Positions 11,642 through 20,954 of a stretch of 64,000 nucleotides of DNA are shown here, piece by piece. A program made the position numbers and the translations under genes. Origin of the DNA: Aromatoleum evansii (GTDB lineage: Bacteria > Pseudomonadota > Gammaproteobacteria > Burkholderiales > Rhodocyclaceae); the NCBI RefSeq assembly GCF_012910805.1, contig NZ_WTVK01000002.1, positions 62,001 through 126,000 on the forward strand, read 5' to 3'. The first letter of the stretch is position 1, and each line of letters opens with the position of its first letter. Below the pieces are notes generated by a model that was not told the origin of the DNA, made no database searches, and was given only the letters and a program-made list of their open reading frames with translations.

Positions 11642-13279
11642 ATGGCACGCATCCACCCCGAAGGCTGGCAACGCATCCCCGCGAGCGGCGCGCTGGCGCG
11701 CGAGCTGGAGACGCTCGCGACGCTCGCGGAAGGACTCCCGGACGACCATGCGGTCTATCACGGCATCCACTGGACGCGGGTGGACCGCGAGCACGCGCTG
11801 TTCGGCGAGATCGACTTCGTCGTCGTCGGCCCCAGCGGGCGCTTGCTGCTGATCGAGCAGAAGTCGGGCTTCCTCGACGAGACGCAGGACGGGCTGGTGA
11901 AGACCTACGCGAAGACGAAGAAGAACGTTGGCGTGCAGATGGCACGCAGCGCGGACCAGCTGCGCGAGCGCCTCGGGGTGTTCCTGAAGGGCCACAAGGC
12001 GCGCATCGACAGCCTGCTCTACTGCCCCGACTACACGGTGCGCCAGCCCGGCAGCGCCGGCGTCGATCCGGCGCGCATCGTCGACGCAAGCCGCCGCCAG
12101 CACCTCGTCGCGGTCGTGCAGAGCCTGCTGCGCGACGAGGTGCGCGACCGCGTGGTGCTCGACAACATCCACCGCTTCCTCACGAATGAGCTGGAACTGG
12201 TGCCGGAGGTGAACGCGATCGTCGGGCAGGCCGAGGCGCTGTACACGCGGCTGGCCGGCGGACTGGCGGAATGGGCGCGGCGCATCGAGATGGAGCCCTT
12301 CCGCCTGCGCGTCACGGGCACCGCCGGCAGCGGCAAGACGCAGCTCGCGATGGCGGTGTTCCGCGACGCGCTCGCGGCGGGGCGGCGACCACTATACGTA
12401 TGCTACAACCGCCCGCTCGCCGACCACATCGCCCTGATCGCGCCGCCCGGCGGGGAAATCGCCACCTACCATCAGCTGTGCGACCGCGTGCTGCGCACGC
12501 ACGGCGAGGTGCCGAACTTTCGCCTGCCCGACGCTTTCACCCGCATCGAACAGCGCTTCCGCTCGCTCGATCCGGGCGCGGCGTGGCACTTCGACGAGCT
12601 GATCGTCGACGAAGGGCAGGATTTCCGCGAGGAGTGGCGCGACGCGCTGCTGCGCCTGCTGCGACCCGCCGGCCGGGCGTGGTGGCTCGAAGACCCCCTG
12701 CAGAACCTGTACGACCGCCCGCCCGTCGAGCTGCCGGGCTGGGTGCGCATCACCAGCGACCGGAACTACCGCAGCCCCGGCGACATCCTCGCCGCGCTGA
12801 ACCGCATGCTGCCCTTGCCACACGCGCTCGAGGCGGGCAGTCCGCTCAGCGGCTCCGACGTGGAGTTCCTGACCTGGACCGACACGGCCGGGCTGGTCGA
12901 CGCCACCAAGCGCGCGATGACCCGCGCCATCGGGCTGGGCTTTCGCCGCGAGATGATCGCGACGATCACCTTCCGTGGGCGCGAGCATTCGGTGTTCACT
13001 CCCTTCGACCGGCTCGGGGCACACCGTCTCAAGGCTTTCACGGGCACCTACGACCTGCTCGGCAACCCGGTGTATTCGGACGGCGACTTCCTTATCGACT
13101 CGGTCTACCGCTTCAAGGGCCAGGCCGCCCCCTGCGTGATCTTCACCGAGATCGATTTCGAGGCGCTGGATCCGCTGACGGTGCGCAAGCTCTTCGTCGG
13201 CGCGACGCGGGCGGGGATGAAGCTGATCATGGTGCTGTCGGAGCGCGCGGCGACGGTACTGACGCGGCGGCTGGACTGA
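11642..13279 (+). CDS. NERD nuclease-domain / superfamily 1 helicase-like protein
   Basis: The 545-residue protein starts with a NERD domain: FGEIDFVVVGPSGRLLLIEQ at about residues 54-73, with the Asp and the Glu-X-Lys of nuclease-related folds. It continues with a UvrD-like ATPase core: Walker A GTAGSGKT at 226-233, DEGQD at 323-327, a SDRNYRSPGDI motif and a C-terminal VYRFKGQAAPCVIFTEID followed by KLFVGATRAGMKL. This pairing suggests DNA processing in repair or defence against foreign DNA; no partner gene is adjacent. The ATG at 11642 was chosen where recognisable sequence begins. Confidence 0.85.
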   Translation: MARIHPEGWQRIPASGALARELETLATLAEGLPDDHAVYHGIHWTRVDREHALFGEIDFVVVGPSGRLLLIEQKSGFLDETQDGLVKTYAKTKKNVGVQMARSADQLRERLGVFLKGHKARIDSLLYCPDYTVRQPGSAGVDPARIVDASRRQHLVAVVQSLLRDEVRDRVVLDNIHRFLTNELELVPEVNAIVGQAEALYTRLAGGLAEWARRIEMEPFRLRVTGTAGSGKTQLAMAVFRDALAAGRRPLYVCYNRPLADHIALIAPPGGEIATYHQLCDRVLRTHGEVPNFRLPDAFTRIEQRFRSLDPGAAWHFDELIVDEGQDFREEWRDALLRLLRPAGRAWWLEDPLQNLYDRPPVELPGWVRITSDRNYRSPGDILAALNRMLPLPHALEAGSPLSGSDVEFLTWTDTAGLVDATKRAMTRAIGLGFRREMIATITFRGREHSVFTPFDRLGAHRLKAFTGTYDLLGNPVYSDGDFLIDSVYRFKGQAAPCVIFTEIDFEALDPLTVRKLFVGATRAGMKLIMVLSERAATVLTRRLD

Positions 13280-13319
13280 GGTCCGCCACCGTCACGCGCG
13301 ACCGGACAGCGAGCGCTGC

Positions 13320-13799
13320 TCAGCGCTTGGCGAACTTGCCGACGAGTTGGGCGAGCTTCTCGCCCTTGCGCCGCTCGGCTTCCTCGGCACGCTGGCGCTC
13401 GCGTTCGGCTTCTGCCGCGGCCTTCTTCCGCTTGGCGACATCGGCAAAGCGCTCCTTGAGCGTCTGCGCGGCGTGCTGGCGCTGTTCCTCGGTGACTTCG
13501 CCGGCTTCCTTGCCGTCGAGGTCGAAGCGCGCGGACGCTTTCTCTACGGCCTTGAGGTAGCGGGTGGTCGCGGTGTGCATGCGCATCGCGCTGCGGATGA
13601 CCTTGCGGTCGACGTCGGGGAAGCGCTCGGCGATGGCCTTGTCGATGCGCAGCGCGAGCGGTTTGACTTCGCCGAAGGTGGGCGAGATTTCCTGAAGCTT
13701 CTGCAGCAGGCCGCGGGCGTCGAGGCCGGCGGGCTTTGCTTCCTTGGCCTCGGCTTGGGGCTGCGGGCTGAGGGCTTCGGGAGTCGTTTCGGTATTCAT
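13320..13799 (-). CDS. ProQ/FinO-family RNA chaperone
   Basis: ProQ/FinO proteins bind structured small RNAs and mRNA ends and affect their stability. The 159-residue product has a low-complexity N-terminus of about 25 residues, then a FinO-like domain (LLQKLQEISPTFGEVKPLAL, then DVDRKVIRSAMRMHTATTRYL) and a highly charged lysine/arginine/glutamate helix to the end. It sits alone, tail to tail with the helicase-like gene. Confidence 0.88.
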   Translation of the reverse strand: MNTETTPEALSPQPQAEAKEAKPAGLDARGLLQKLQEISPTFGEVKPLALRIDKAIAERFPDVDRKVIRSAMRMHTATTRYLKAVEKASARFDLDGKEAGEVTEEQRQHAAQTLKERFADVAKRKKAAAEAERERQRAEEAERRKGEKLAQLVGKFAKR

Positions 13800-14145
13800 T
13801 GCGGGAAGGCGCTGGGACTGCTGAGGAAAAGCGGCATCATCGCATGAAAATGGTCGTTGAGGCCGTATCGAAAGCGGGATTCGGGCAGTCCGGCGATGGC
13901 GGCGTCAGGGCGGACACACACGGCGCTTGTCCCGGCGCATTCGTCCAGCGGGCAGACGCTCGCGGCCTTCGGCTTCCCGGAGCGGACGCGGTCGCGGGGG
14001 CGGCGACGCAAACTCGGGCGCTGCGCGCCCTCAGACATGCGTCGCCTTGTTTCCCCCGCAACCGCGCCCGCTCCGGCTCTCACGACAGCCCGCCGTCCGA
14101 ACGCACCGGCGCGCCGCGTGCGCCCGCCCTGACGGGTGAGCGGGG
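13800..14145. other. intergenic region with no supported gene
   Basis: These 346 bases separate fdsA from the proQ-like gene, both on the minus strand. Open frames cross the region on both strands (about 75-80 codons), but their arginine/proline-rich translations look like shadow frames. I looked for the small fdsC/fdsD genes that often follow fdsA and did not find them. It presumably holds the proQ promoter. Confidence 0.5.
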
Positions 14146-16953
14146 TCAGGTCTCGACGGTTTCCTTCGCGGTGATCCTGGCAGCGCAGTACTTGAACTCG
14201 GGAATCTTGCCGAATGGGTCCAGCGCGGGCTGCGTGAGCAGGTTCGCGGCGGCTTCGACATAACAGAAGGGCATGAAGATGGAACCCTTCTGCATGCCGC
14301 GGTCGGCGCGCGCCTCCAGCGTGATCGCGCCGCGCCGGGTTTCGAGGCTTATCGTCGCGCCGGAATCGACACCAAGCGCGGCGAGGTCGTCGGGGTGCAC
14401 GGTGCACCACGGCTGCGGTTCGAGTGCGTCGAGGACGTTGGCGCGGCGGGTCATGGAGCCGGTGTGCCAGTGTTCGAGCACGCGGCCGGTCGTGAGCACC
14501 ATCGGGTAGTCGGCGTCGGGCAGTTCCGCCGCGGGGAGCGGCGTGACGGCGACGAAGCGCGCGCGGCCGTTCGCGGTCGGGAAGTCCTGCTCGAACAGCA
14601 CCGGATAGGACGGACCGTCCTCGGTGAACTTCGGCGCGATGACGGCGCTCTCCGCTTCGAGCTGCGCCCAGGTAATGCCGGCGTAGGCGGGCAGCGCCTG
14701 GCGCAGTTCGTCGAAGATGTCGGCGGGTCCGGCGTAGTTCCACGGGAGACCGAGGCGCTGCGCGATCTGCTGGATGATCCACCAGTCGGGCCGCGCGTCG
14801 CCGGGCAGCGGCAGCACGGGTTGCGAGAGCTGCACGAGGCGGTCGGTGTTGGTGAAGCTGCCGGTTTTCTCCATCAGGCTGGAGGCGGGCAGGATCACGT
14901 CGGCGAGCATCGCCGTCTCGGTGAGGAAGAGGTCCTGCACGACGAGGTGATCGAGCCCGCCGAGGGCGGCGCGGGCGTGAGCGAGGTCGGGGTCGGACAT
15001 CGCGGGGTTCTCGCCTTCGATGTACATGCCGCGGATCTCGCCGGCGAGCGCGGCATCCATGATCTCGACGACCGTGAGGCCCGGCTTGTCCGGGAGCGGC
15101 GTCTCCCACAACGTCTCGAATTTCGCGCGGATCGCGGGATCGGCGACGCGTTGGTAGTCGGGGAACATCATCGGGATCAGGCCGGCGTCGGACGCCCCCT
15201 GCACGTTGTTCTGGCCGCGCAACGGGTGCAGGCCCGTGCCGCGGCGGCCGATCTGGCCGGTCATCAGCGCGAGCGCGATGAGGCAGCGCGAGTTGTCGGT
15301 GCCGTGGGTGTGCTGCGACACGCCCATGCCCCAGAAGATGATGCTGTTGGGGCCCTTCGCGTACAGGCGGGCGACTTCGCGCGCGGTCTGCGCGGGGATG
15401 CCGGTGATCGACTCGACGCGCTCGGGCGAGAATTGCAGCGCGGCGGCGCGGAAGGCGTCGAAGCCTTCGGTGCGCGCGGCGATGAAGGCCTCGTCGGTGA
15501 GCCCTTCCTCGATGATCACGCAGGCGAGCGACAGCAGCAGCGTGACGTCGGCGTCGGGGCGGAACTGCAGGAAGCGGTGGGCGTGGCGGGCGAGCGGGGT
15601 TTCGCGTGGATCCATCAGCACGAGCTTCGAACCGCGCTCCACCGCGTTCTTGATGAAGGACGCGGCGACCGGGTGGTTCGCGGCCGGGTTGGCGCCGATC
15701 ACGACAATCACGTCGGCGAACTCGACGTCGCGCACCGGGTTCGACACCGCGCCGGAGCCGATGCCTTCCAGGAGTGCGGCGACCGAGGACGCGTGGCACA
15801 GGCGCGTGCAGTGGTCGACGTTGTGCGTGCCGAAGCCCGCGCGCACGAGCTTCTGGAAGAGGTAGGCCTCCTCGTTGCTGCCTTTCGCGGAGCCGAAGCC
15901 GGCAAGCGCGTGCGGGCCGTGCTGGGCCTTGATGCGCGCGAGGCCGGCAGCGGCGAAGTCGAGCGCTTCCTCCCAGCTCGCTTCGCGGAAGGCCGCGAGC
16001 GGGTTGGCCGGGTCGAGGTCGACGGCCTTCGGGATGCCGGGCTTGCGGATCAACGGTTTCGTGAGGCGCTGCGAATGGCGCGGGTAGCCGAAGCCGTAGC
16101 GGCCTTTGACGCACAGGCGGCCTGCATTCGCCGGGCCGTCGCGGCCGACGACGTGGACGATCTTCGCCTGCTCGCCTTCCCCGGCGACGTGGTAGGTGGT
16201 CTGGCAGCCGACCCCGCAGTACGGGCACAGCGAGTCGATGGCCTTCGTCTCGGTGACCGCTGCGGGCGTGGTGATGGGTTCCGCGAAGGCGCCGAGCACC
16301 ACGGCGGGTTCGGGCGCGGCGGTCGCGAGCGCCGCGGGCAGCAGCGCGCCGGTCGGACAGGCCTGCACGCATTCGCCGCAGCCGACACAGGTGGAGGTGC
16401 CCATCGGATCGCCGAAGTCGAACACGATGGCGGTGTCGGCGCCGCGGCGCGCGAGACCGATGACGTCGTTCACCTGTTCCTCGCGGCAGGCGCGCAGGCA
16501 GCGCGTGCATTGGATGCAGGCGGCGAGGTTCACGGCGATGCCGGGATGGCTGCGGTCGGGCGCCGGCTGTTCACGCGGCGCGAAGCGGGACTCCTTCACG
16601 CCCAGCTCGTCGCACCAGTGCGCGAGCTCGGAGCCGGTCTTCTCGGCTTCGGCCGGGACGTCGGCACGCAGCAGTTCCAGCACCATGCGCTGCGAGGCGC
16701 GGGCGCGTTCGCTTTCGGCCTTGACCTTCATCCCGGGCTTGGGCGCGCGGCAGCACGAGGGCGCCAGCACGCGCTCGCCGTCGATCTCTACGACGCAGGC
16801 GCGGCAGTTGCCGTCCGCGCGCAGGCCGTCCGTGTAGCACAGGTGCGGGATCTCGACGCCGGCGCGGCTGGCCGCCTGCAGGATGGATTCGCCGGGAACG
16901 GCGTCGATCTCGCGGCCGTCCAGTTCGAAACGGATGATGTCGGCGGCGTTCAT
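14146..16953 (-). CDS. fdsA: NAD-dependent formate dehydrogenase, catalytic alpha subunit
   Basis: This 935-residue subunit oxidises formate to CO2 at a molybdenum (or tungsten) bis-pterin site and passes electrons along Fe-S clusters to the NADH-forming subunit. In order it shows a [2Fe-2S] domain (Cys39, 50, 53, 67), a NuoG-like cysteine region, two [4Fe-4S] motifs (CIQCTRCLRAC and CVGCGECVQAC), the catalytic-domain cluster CPYCGVGCQ and a RLCHASS motif. The cysteine of RLCHASS is the likely metal ligand in place of selenocysteine. It ends in a pterin-binding domain. The start MNAADII overlaps the stop of fdsGB by four bases. The product is cytoplasmic, with no Tat signal. Confidence 0.95.
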   Translation of the reverse strand: MNAADIIRFELDGREIDAVPGESILQAASRAGVEIPHLCYTDGLRADGNCRACVVEIDGERVLAPSCCRAPKPGMKVKAESERARASQRMVLELLRADVPAEAEKTGSELAHWCDELGVKESRFAPREQPAPDRSHPGIAVNLAACIQCTRCLRACREEQVNDVIGLARRGADTAIVFDFGDPMGTSTCVGCGECVQACPTGALLPAALATAAPEPAVVLGAFAEPITTPAAVTETKAIDSLCPYCGVGCQTTYHVAGEGEQAKIVHVVGRDGPANAGRLCVKGRYGFGYPRHSQRLTKPLIRKPGIPKAVDLDPANPLAAFREASWEEALDFAAAGLARIKAQHGPHALAGFGSAKGSNEEAYLFQKLVRAGFGTHNVDHCTRLCHASSVAALLEGIGSGAVSNPVRDVEFADVIVVIGANPAANHPVAASFIKNAVERGSKLVLMDPRETPLARHAHRFLQFRPDADVTLLLSLACVIIEEGLTDEAFIAARTEGFDAFRAAALQFSPERVESITGIPAQTAREVARLYAKGPNSIIFWGMGVSQHTHGTDNSRCLIALALMTGQIGRRGTGLHPLRGQNNVQGASDAGLIPMMFPDYQRVADPAIRAKFETLWETPLPDKPGLTVVEIMDAALAGEIRGMYIEGENPAMSDPDLAHARAALGGLDHLVVQDLFLTETAMLADVILPASSLMEKTGSFTNTDRLVQLSQPVLPLPGDARPDWWIIQQIAQRLGLPWNYAGPADIFDELRQALPAYAGITWAQLEAESAVIAPKFTEDGPSYPVLFEQDFPTANGRARFVAVTPLPAAELPDADYPMVLTTGRVLEHWHTGSMTRRANVLDALEPQPWCTVHPDDLAALGVDSGATISLETRRGAITLEARADRGMQKGSIFMPFCYVEAAANLLTQPALDPFGKIPEFKYCAARITAKETVET

Positions 16954-18740
16954 GCGCTTTGCTCCTGCTGCTGGGCGGCGACCTCGTGCGGAAAGAAGCG
17001 CAGCACGGATTGCATCGGGTTCGGCGCGGCCTGGCCGAGGCCGCAGATCGAGGCGTCCATCATGGTCTTTCCGAGTTCGGTGAGGAGCCCGGCGTTCCAC
17101 TGCGGCGCCTTCATCAGCTCGGCCGCCTTGGCCGTGCCGACACGACAGGGGGTGCATTGGCCGCAGGATTCGTGGGCGAAGAATTCCATCGCGTTCTCAG
17201 CGAGCACGCGCGCCTGGTCGTGCTGCGAGAACACGACGATGGCCGCGGAGCCGATGAAGCAGCCGTGCGGCGCGAGGGTGTCGAAGTCGAGCGGGACGTC
17301 GGCGAGACTCGCCGGCAGGATCCCGCCCGAGGCGCCGCCGGGGAAATAGCCGTACAGCTCGTGGCCGGGGAGCATGCCGCCGCAGTGCTCATCGACGAGC
17401 TGGCGCAACGTGATGCCGGCGTCGGTGACGATCACGCCGGGCTTCGCGACGCGGCCGCTGACCGAGTAGCTGCGCAGGCCCTTGCGCCCGTTGCGGCCGA
17501 AGCCCGCGAACCAGTCGCCACCCTTCTCGACGATGTCGCGCACCCACCACAGCGTCTCGAGGTTGTGCTCCAGCGTCGGGCGGCCGAACAGGCCGACCTC
17601 GGCGACGTAGGGCGGGCGCAGACGCGGCATGCCGCGCTTGCCTTCGATCGACTCGATCATCGCCGACTCCTCGCCGCACACGTAGGCGCCGGCGCCACGG
17701 CGCAGTTCGATGGGCGGCAGCTCCGGCCACTCGGCGCGCACGCGATCCAGTTCCTCGGCGAGGAGCCGCCGCAGTGCGGGATATTCGTCGCGGATGTAGA
17801 TCCAGATGCCGGCGATGCCGACGACGCGCGCGGCGATCAGCATGCCTTCGATGAAGCGGTGGGGATCGGTCGCGAGGTAGTGGCGGTCCTTGAAGGTGCC
17901 GGGTTCGCCTTCGTCGATATTCACCGCCATGTTGCGCGGCGCCGGCTGGGCGGCCACCGTGCGCCACTTGCGTGCGGCCGGAAAGCCGGCACCGCCGAGA
18001 CCGCGCAGACCCGCGTGATCAAGCGCGGCAACGATGGATTCCGTGTCGCGTGCGCCGCTGCGCACCGCTTCCCACAGCGCGTAGCCGCCCGCGGCACGAT
18101 AGGCGTCGAAGCGGATCGCGTCCGGCAGGGCCTCGTCGCGCCCGCCGCTCGTGACGACCGCGGCGACCTTGTCGGCGTCGGCCTGCAGCACCGGCTGCTG
18201 CCCGACGACCGCGACCGGCGCGGAATCGCAGCGGCCGACACAGGGCACGCGCTGCACGCGCACGTCGGCACCGAGGCGGCTCGCGAGCGAAGCCGCGAGT
18301 TCCGCGCCGCCCGCCATCGCACAGCCGAGCGAGTCGCACACGCGCACGGTGAGCGCCGGGGGGGCTTCCGCGCCGTTCGGGACGAAATCGAAGTGGTGGT
18401 AGAAGGTCGCGACTTCGAACACCTCGGCGCGCGCGAGCTTGAGGGCCTCGGCGAGCGCCGCGAGGTGGTCCGCGTGCAGCGCGCCGTGCGCGTCCTGCAG
18501 GCGGTGCAGGTATTCGATCAGACGGTCGGCGCGCGGCGTGATGCCGGCGTCGAGGTCGGCCGCGAGCGCCGCGGCGGCGGCAGCAAGCGCGGATTCGGGC
18601 AGCGGCTCGCGCCGGCGACCGCGCTCCCCGCTGCCCTTTCCGGCTTTTTCACCACGACCTCCTCCTGAACCTTTACCGGAACGTCCGCCCTGCCCTGCCT
18701 GATCCACGATGTTCGCCATGTCGTTCGCCGTATCCACCAC
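16950..18740 (-). CDS. formate dehydrogenase NuoE/NuoF fusion (gamma-beta subunit)
   Basis: One 596-residue frame joins two subunits that are separate in Cupriavidus-type FDH (FdsG and FdsB). Residues about 50-205 are NuoE-like with a [2Fe-2S] set (CDSLGC and CVGRC). Residues about 230-590 are NuoF-like: GLRGLGGAGFPAARKW for FMN/NADH binding, GAYVCGEESAMIESIEGKRG and a [4Fe-4S] motif ESCGQCTPCRVGT. The fusion should take electrons from FdsA and reduce NAD. The first 45 residues are an unusual Gly/Lys/Arg-rich tail. The start codon is uncertain: GTG at 18740 or ATG at 18719, neither with a strong ribosome binding site. Confidence 0.9.
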   Translation of the reverse strand: MVDTANDMANIVDQAGQGGRSGKGSGGGRGEKAGKGSGERGRRREPLPESALAAAAAALAADLDAGITPRADRLIEYLHRLQDAHGALHADHLAALAEALKLARAEVFEVATFYHHFDFVPNGAEAPPALTVRVCDSLGCAMAGGAELAASLASRLGADVRVQRVPCVGRCDSAPVAVVGQQPVLQADADKVAAVVTSGGRDEALPDAIRFDAYRAAGGYALWEAVRSGARDTESIVAALDHAGLRGLGGAGFPAARKWRTVAAQPAPRNMAVNIDEGEPGTFKDRHYLATDPHRFIEGMLIAARVVGIAGIWIYIRDEYPALRRLLAEELDRVRAEWPELPPIELRRGAGAYVCGEESAMIESIEGKRGMPRLRPPYVAEVGLFGRPTLEHNLETLWWVRDIVEKGGDWFAGFGRNGRKGLRSYSVSGRVAKPGVIVTDAGITLRQLVDEHCGGMLPGHELYGYFPGGASGGILPASLADVPLDFDTLAPHGCFIGSAAIVVFSQHDQARVLAENAMEFFAHESCGQCTPCRVGTAKAAELMKAPQWNAGLLTELGKTMMDASICGLGQAAPNPMQSVLRFFPHEVAAQQQEQSA

Positions 18741-18760
18741 TGCATATCCGCTCGAAGCGC

Positions 18761-18834
18761 AGAGGGGAGGAGCGCGGCGTATTCCGCCGTTCGATCGCCA
18801 AGTGGCGGGATACGCTGCGCCCCTCCCGCCCTGC
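18761..18834. repeat. dispersed palindromic repeat, family 2, divergent copy
   Basis: The left arm resembles GAGGAGCGCGGCGTATTCCG and the right arm TGGCGGGATACGCTGCGCCC. This is a degenerate version of the GTAGGGCGGGAGGAGC repeat seen intact at three other places. It lies between the LysR gene and the formate dehydrogenase genes, just upstream of the latter, so it may influence their expression. Confidence 0.75.
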
Positions 18835-18914
18835 GACGGGGAACCGGCCGCGGCCGGGTCGAGGGGAACAATAGTGCAGCGCCCAGGGCATGAAAAGCGG
18901 AATCTGTCGAAGGC

Positions 18915-19814
18915 CTATTCGCTTTTTCCGAACGACGCCGGGAGCGTGCGCGCCGCCACGAGCACAGCCTCGACGAGCGGCGAGCTCGGTTCCCGTCGCA
19001 GCGTGACGAGTCCCGTTTCCCACGCGACCGCAGGTTTCACGAGGGGCCGGGCGGACATTCCCGAGGGATCGCCGACCAGCCCGAGCACGCTGCGCGGCAG
19101 GATCGTCGCCCAGCGTCCGGTGCGCACGTGCGCGAGCAGGCTGAGGATGGAGTTCGTCTCCAGCCCGACGTGCGGCGTGCATTCGAGGGACTCGAACACG
19201 CGGTCTATGGTCTGGCGGTTCTGCATGTCGCGCGACAGCAGGCACAGCGGCTGGCGGGCGGCGGCTTCCCATGTGATCGCCTCGTCGCGCGATGCCGCAC
19301 CGGACGTCGTCAGGAACACGAGCTGTTCGCGCCACAACGGGCAATACTTCAGGTCGGGTGCGTCCGCCGAATGGGCGTACACGATGCCCGCTTCCAGTTC
19401 GAAATTGCGCAGCGCGTTGAGGATCGTCTGCGTGCTCGCCGAGCCCACTTCGATCGCGACGGCCGGGTGCGCATCGGCGAACGCGCCGGTCAGCGACGCG
19501 ACCACCGGCAAGGCGGTCGGGATCACGCCGAGGCGCAAAGGTCCACGCAGTCCGTCGCGCAGCATCCCGAGCTCGTGGCGCAGGTCGTCCGCCCCCGCCG
19601 CGATGCGCTTCGCGTGCGCGACGACGCATTCGCCTTCGGCCGTCAGCCCCGCGAAGCGCTGCCCGCGCACCACCAGCGCGACGCCCAGTTCGTCCTCCAG
19701 GTCGCGGATCGCCGCCGACAGCGTGGACGGCGACACGTGACAGCTCTCGGCGGCCTTGCCGAAATGCCGCTCGCGCGCGAGGGCCAGGAGGTAGAGGTAT
19801 TTGCGGGCGATCAC
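18915..19814 (-). CDS. LysR-family regulator, probably of formate dehydrogenase
   Basis: The 299-residue product has an N-terminal winged helix-turn-helix (RHFGKAAESCHVSPSTLSAA, residues about 16-35) and a periplasmic-binding-protein-like sensor domain. It lies upstream of and in the same direction as the fds genes, so control of formate dehydrogenase is the simplest guess. LysR regulators are more often divergent from their targets, so the link rests only on position. Confidence 0.85.
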   Translation of the reverse strand: MIARKYLYLLALARERHFGKAAESCHVSPSTLSAAIRDLEDELGVALVVRGQRFAGLTAEGECVVAHAKRIAAGADDLRHELGMLRDGLRGPLRLGVIPTALPVVASLTGAFADAHPAVAIEVGSASTQTILNALRNFELEAGIVYAHSADAPDLKYCPLWREQLVFLTTSGAASRDEAITWEAAARQPLCLLSRDMQNRQTIDRVFESLECTPHVGLETNSILSLLAHVRTGRWATILPRSVLGLVGDPSGMSARPLVKPAVAWETGLVTLRREPSSPLVEAVLVAARTLPASFGKSE

Positions 19815-20042
19815 GAGGGACGTGGAATGGCGGCGCGAGGCCGGATTCGTCGCACTCTACCCGCGCCGGCGCGGCAATGACAATGCGGGCGCCCCCCACC
19901 CCGGATTTGCGACGTTTCGCGCAACACTGATGCCACCTGTGAGAAACGTCACACCGCGGTGCCGTTTGTAGAATTGCGCCCCGTCTGGCATTGGCCGGCC
20001 ATCACCCTCCGATGAGGGCGCCGGCAAGGAAAAAGGTCCGAA

Positions 20043-20945
20043 ATGGATAAACTCGTGGCGATGAGCGTGTTCCGCTGCGTCGTGGACTGCGGCTCGTTTG
20101 CGCGGGCGTCGGCCAAGCTGGGCATTTCGACGACGTCGGCCTCGCGTCACGTCAATGACCTGGAGCAGGCCATCGGGGTCAAGCTGCTGCATCGCAGTCC
20201 GCGCCAGATCAGCCTGACCGAAGGGGGATGCCACTACTACCGGCGATGCTGCCAGCACCTCGACGACATCGCCGCGACCGAATTGAGCCTGTCGAGCGAG
20301 GCGATGGTCATGGCGGGGCCGCTGCGGCTCACCGCACCATGCTCCTTCACGCATGCCTTCCTCGGCCATCATCTGGCGCGTTTCGTCGAGAGCTACCCGA
20401 TGATCCAGACGGAGGTGCTGTTCTCGGACCGCCTGGTGGACCTCGCCGAGGACGCCGTGGACGTGGCCCTGCGCATCACCCGCGTGGTGCCGGACATGTA
20501 CGTCGCACGCCCGCTGGCAGTGATCCGGACCGTGCTTTGCGCGAGCCCTGCCTACCTCCAGCGGCAGGGCACTCCGGCCACCCACGAGGATCTCCGCCAG
20601 CACAACTGCATCGGCTACACCAACCGCACAGTCGGAAACATCTGGGTGCTGCGGCGCGACGGACAGGAATACACGATTCCGACCTCCGGCAATTTCCGCT
20701 CGAACAGCGGCGACATGAACCGCACGGCCGCACTCGCCGGACACGGCATCGTCTGCGAGCCGCTGTTCATCGTCGGGCAGGACCTCGCCGAAGGGCGCCT
20801 GCAGCGCGTGCTGCCCGATTACGAGACGATTCCGACACAGTTGCAGGCGATCTACCTCCCCATCAACCGGGGCTGCCCCCGCGTCCGCGCGCTGGTGGAT
20901 TTCGTCGCGGACGCGCTGCAGGCGGCCGGCCCCTTGTGGCAATGA
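20043..20945 (+). CDS. LysR-family transcriptional regulator
   Basis: The 300-residue protein has a helix-turn-helix at residues about 18-40 (SFARASAKLGISTTSASRHV) and a LysR substrate domain of the CrgA/YafC-like class (AGPLRLTAPCSFTHAFLGHH, VDVALRITRV). It starts at the ATG at 20043 after GGAAAAAGG. It is convergent with the MtrB-like gene, with only nine bases between stops. It may or may not control the porin-cytochrome genes; no operator was recognised. Confidence 0.88.
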   Translation: MDKLVAMSVFRCVVDCGSFARASAKLGISTTSASRHVNDLEQAIGVKLLHRSPRQISLTEGGCHYYRRCCQHLDDIAATELSLSSEAMVMAGPLRLTAPCSFTHAFLGHHLARFVESYPMIQTEVLFSDRLVDLAEDAVDVALRITRVVPDMYVARPLAVIRTVLCASPAYLQRQGTPATHEDLRQHNCIGYTNRTVGNIWVLRRDGQEYTIPTSGNFRSNSGDMNRTAALAGHGIVCEPLFIVGQDLAEGRLQRVLPDYETIPTQLQAIYLPINRGCPRVRALVDFVADALQAAGPLWQ

Positions 20946-20954
20946 GCGGCCGAC

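Noticed and set aside
13837-14061. A possible small fdsD gene after fdsA
   Set aside because: The translation in this interval and in the overlapping frame is arginine- and proline-rich and does not resemble the formate dehydrogenase delta subunit.
14395-17349. A 984-codon plus-strand open frame opposite fdsA
   Set aside because: The opposite strand has clear Fe-S and molybdopterin motifs and the plus-strand translation has none, so it is a shadow.
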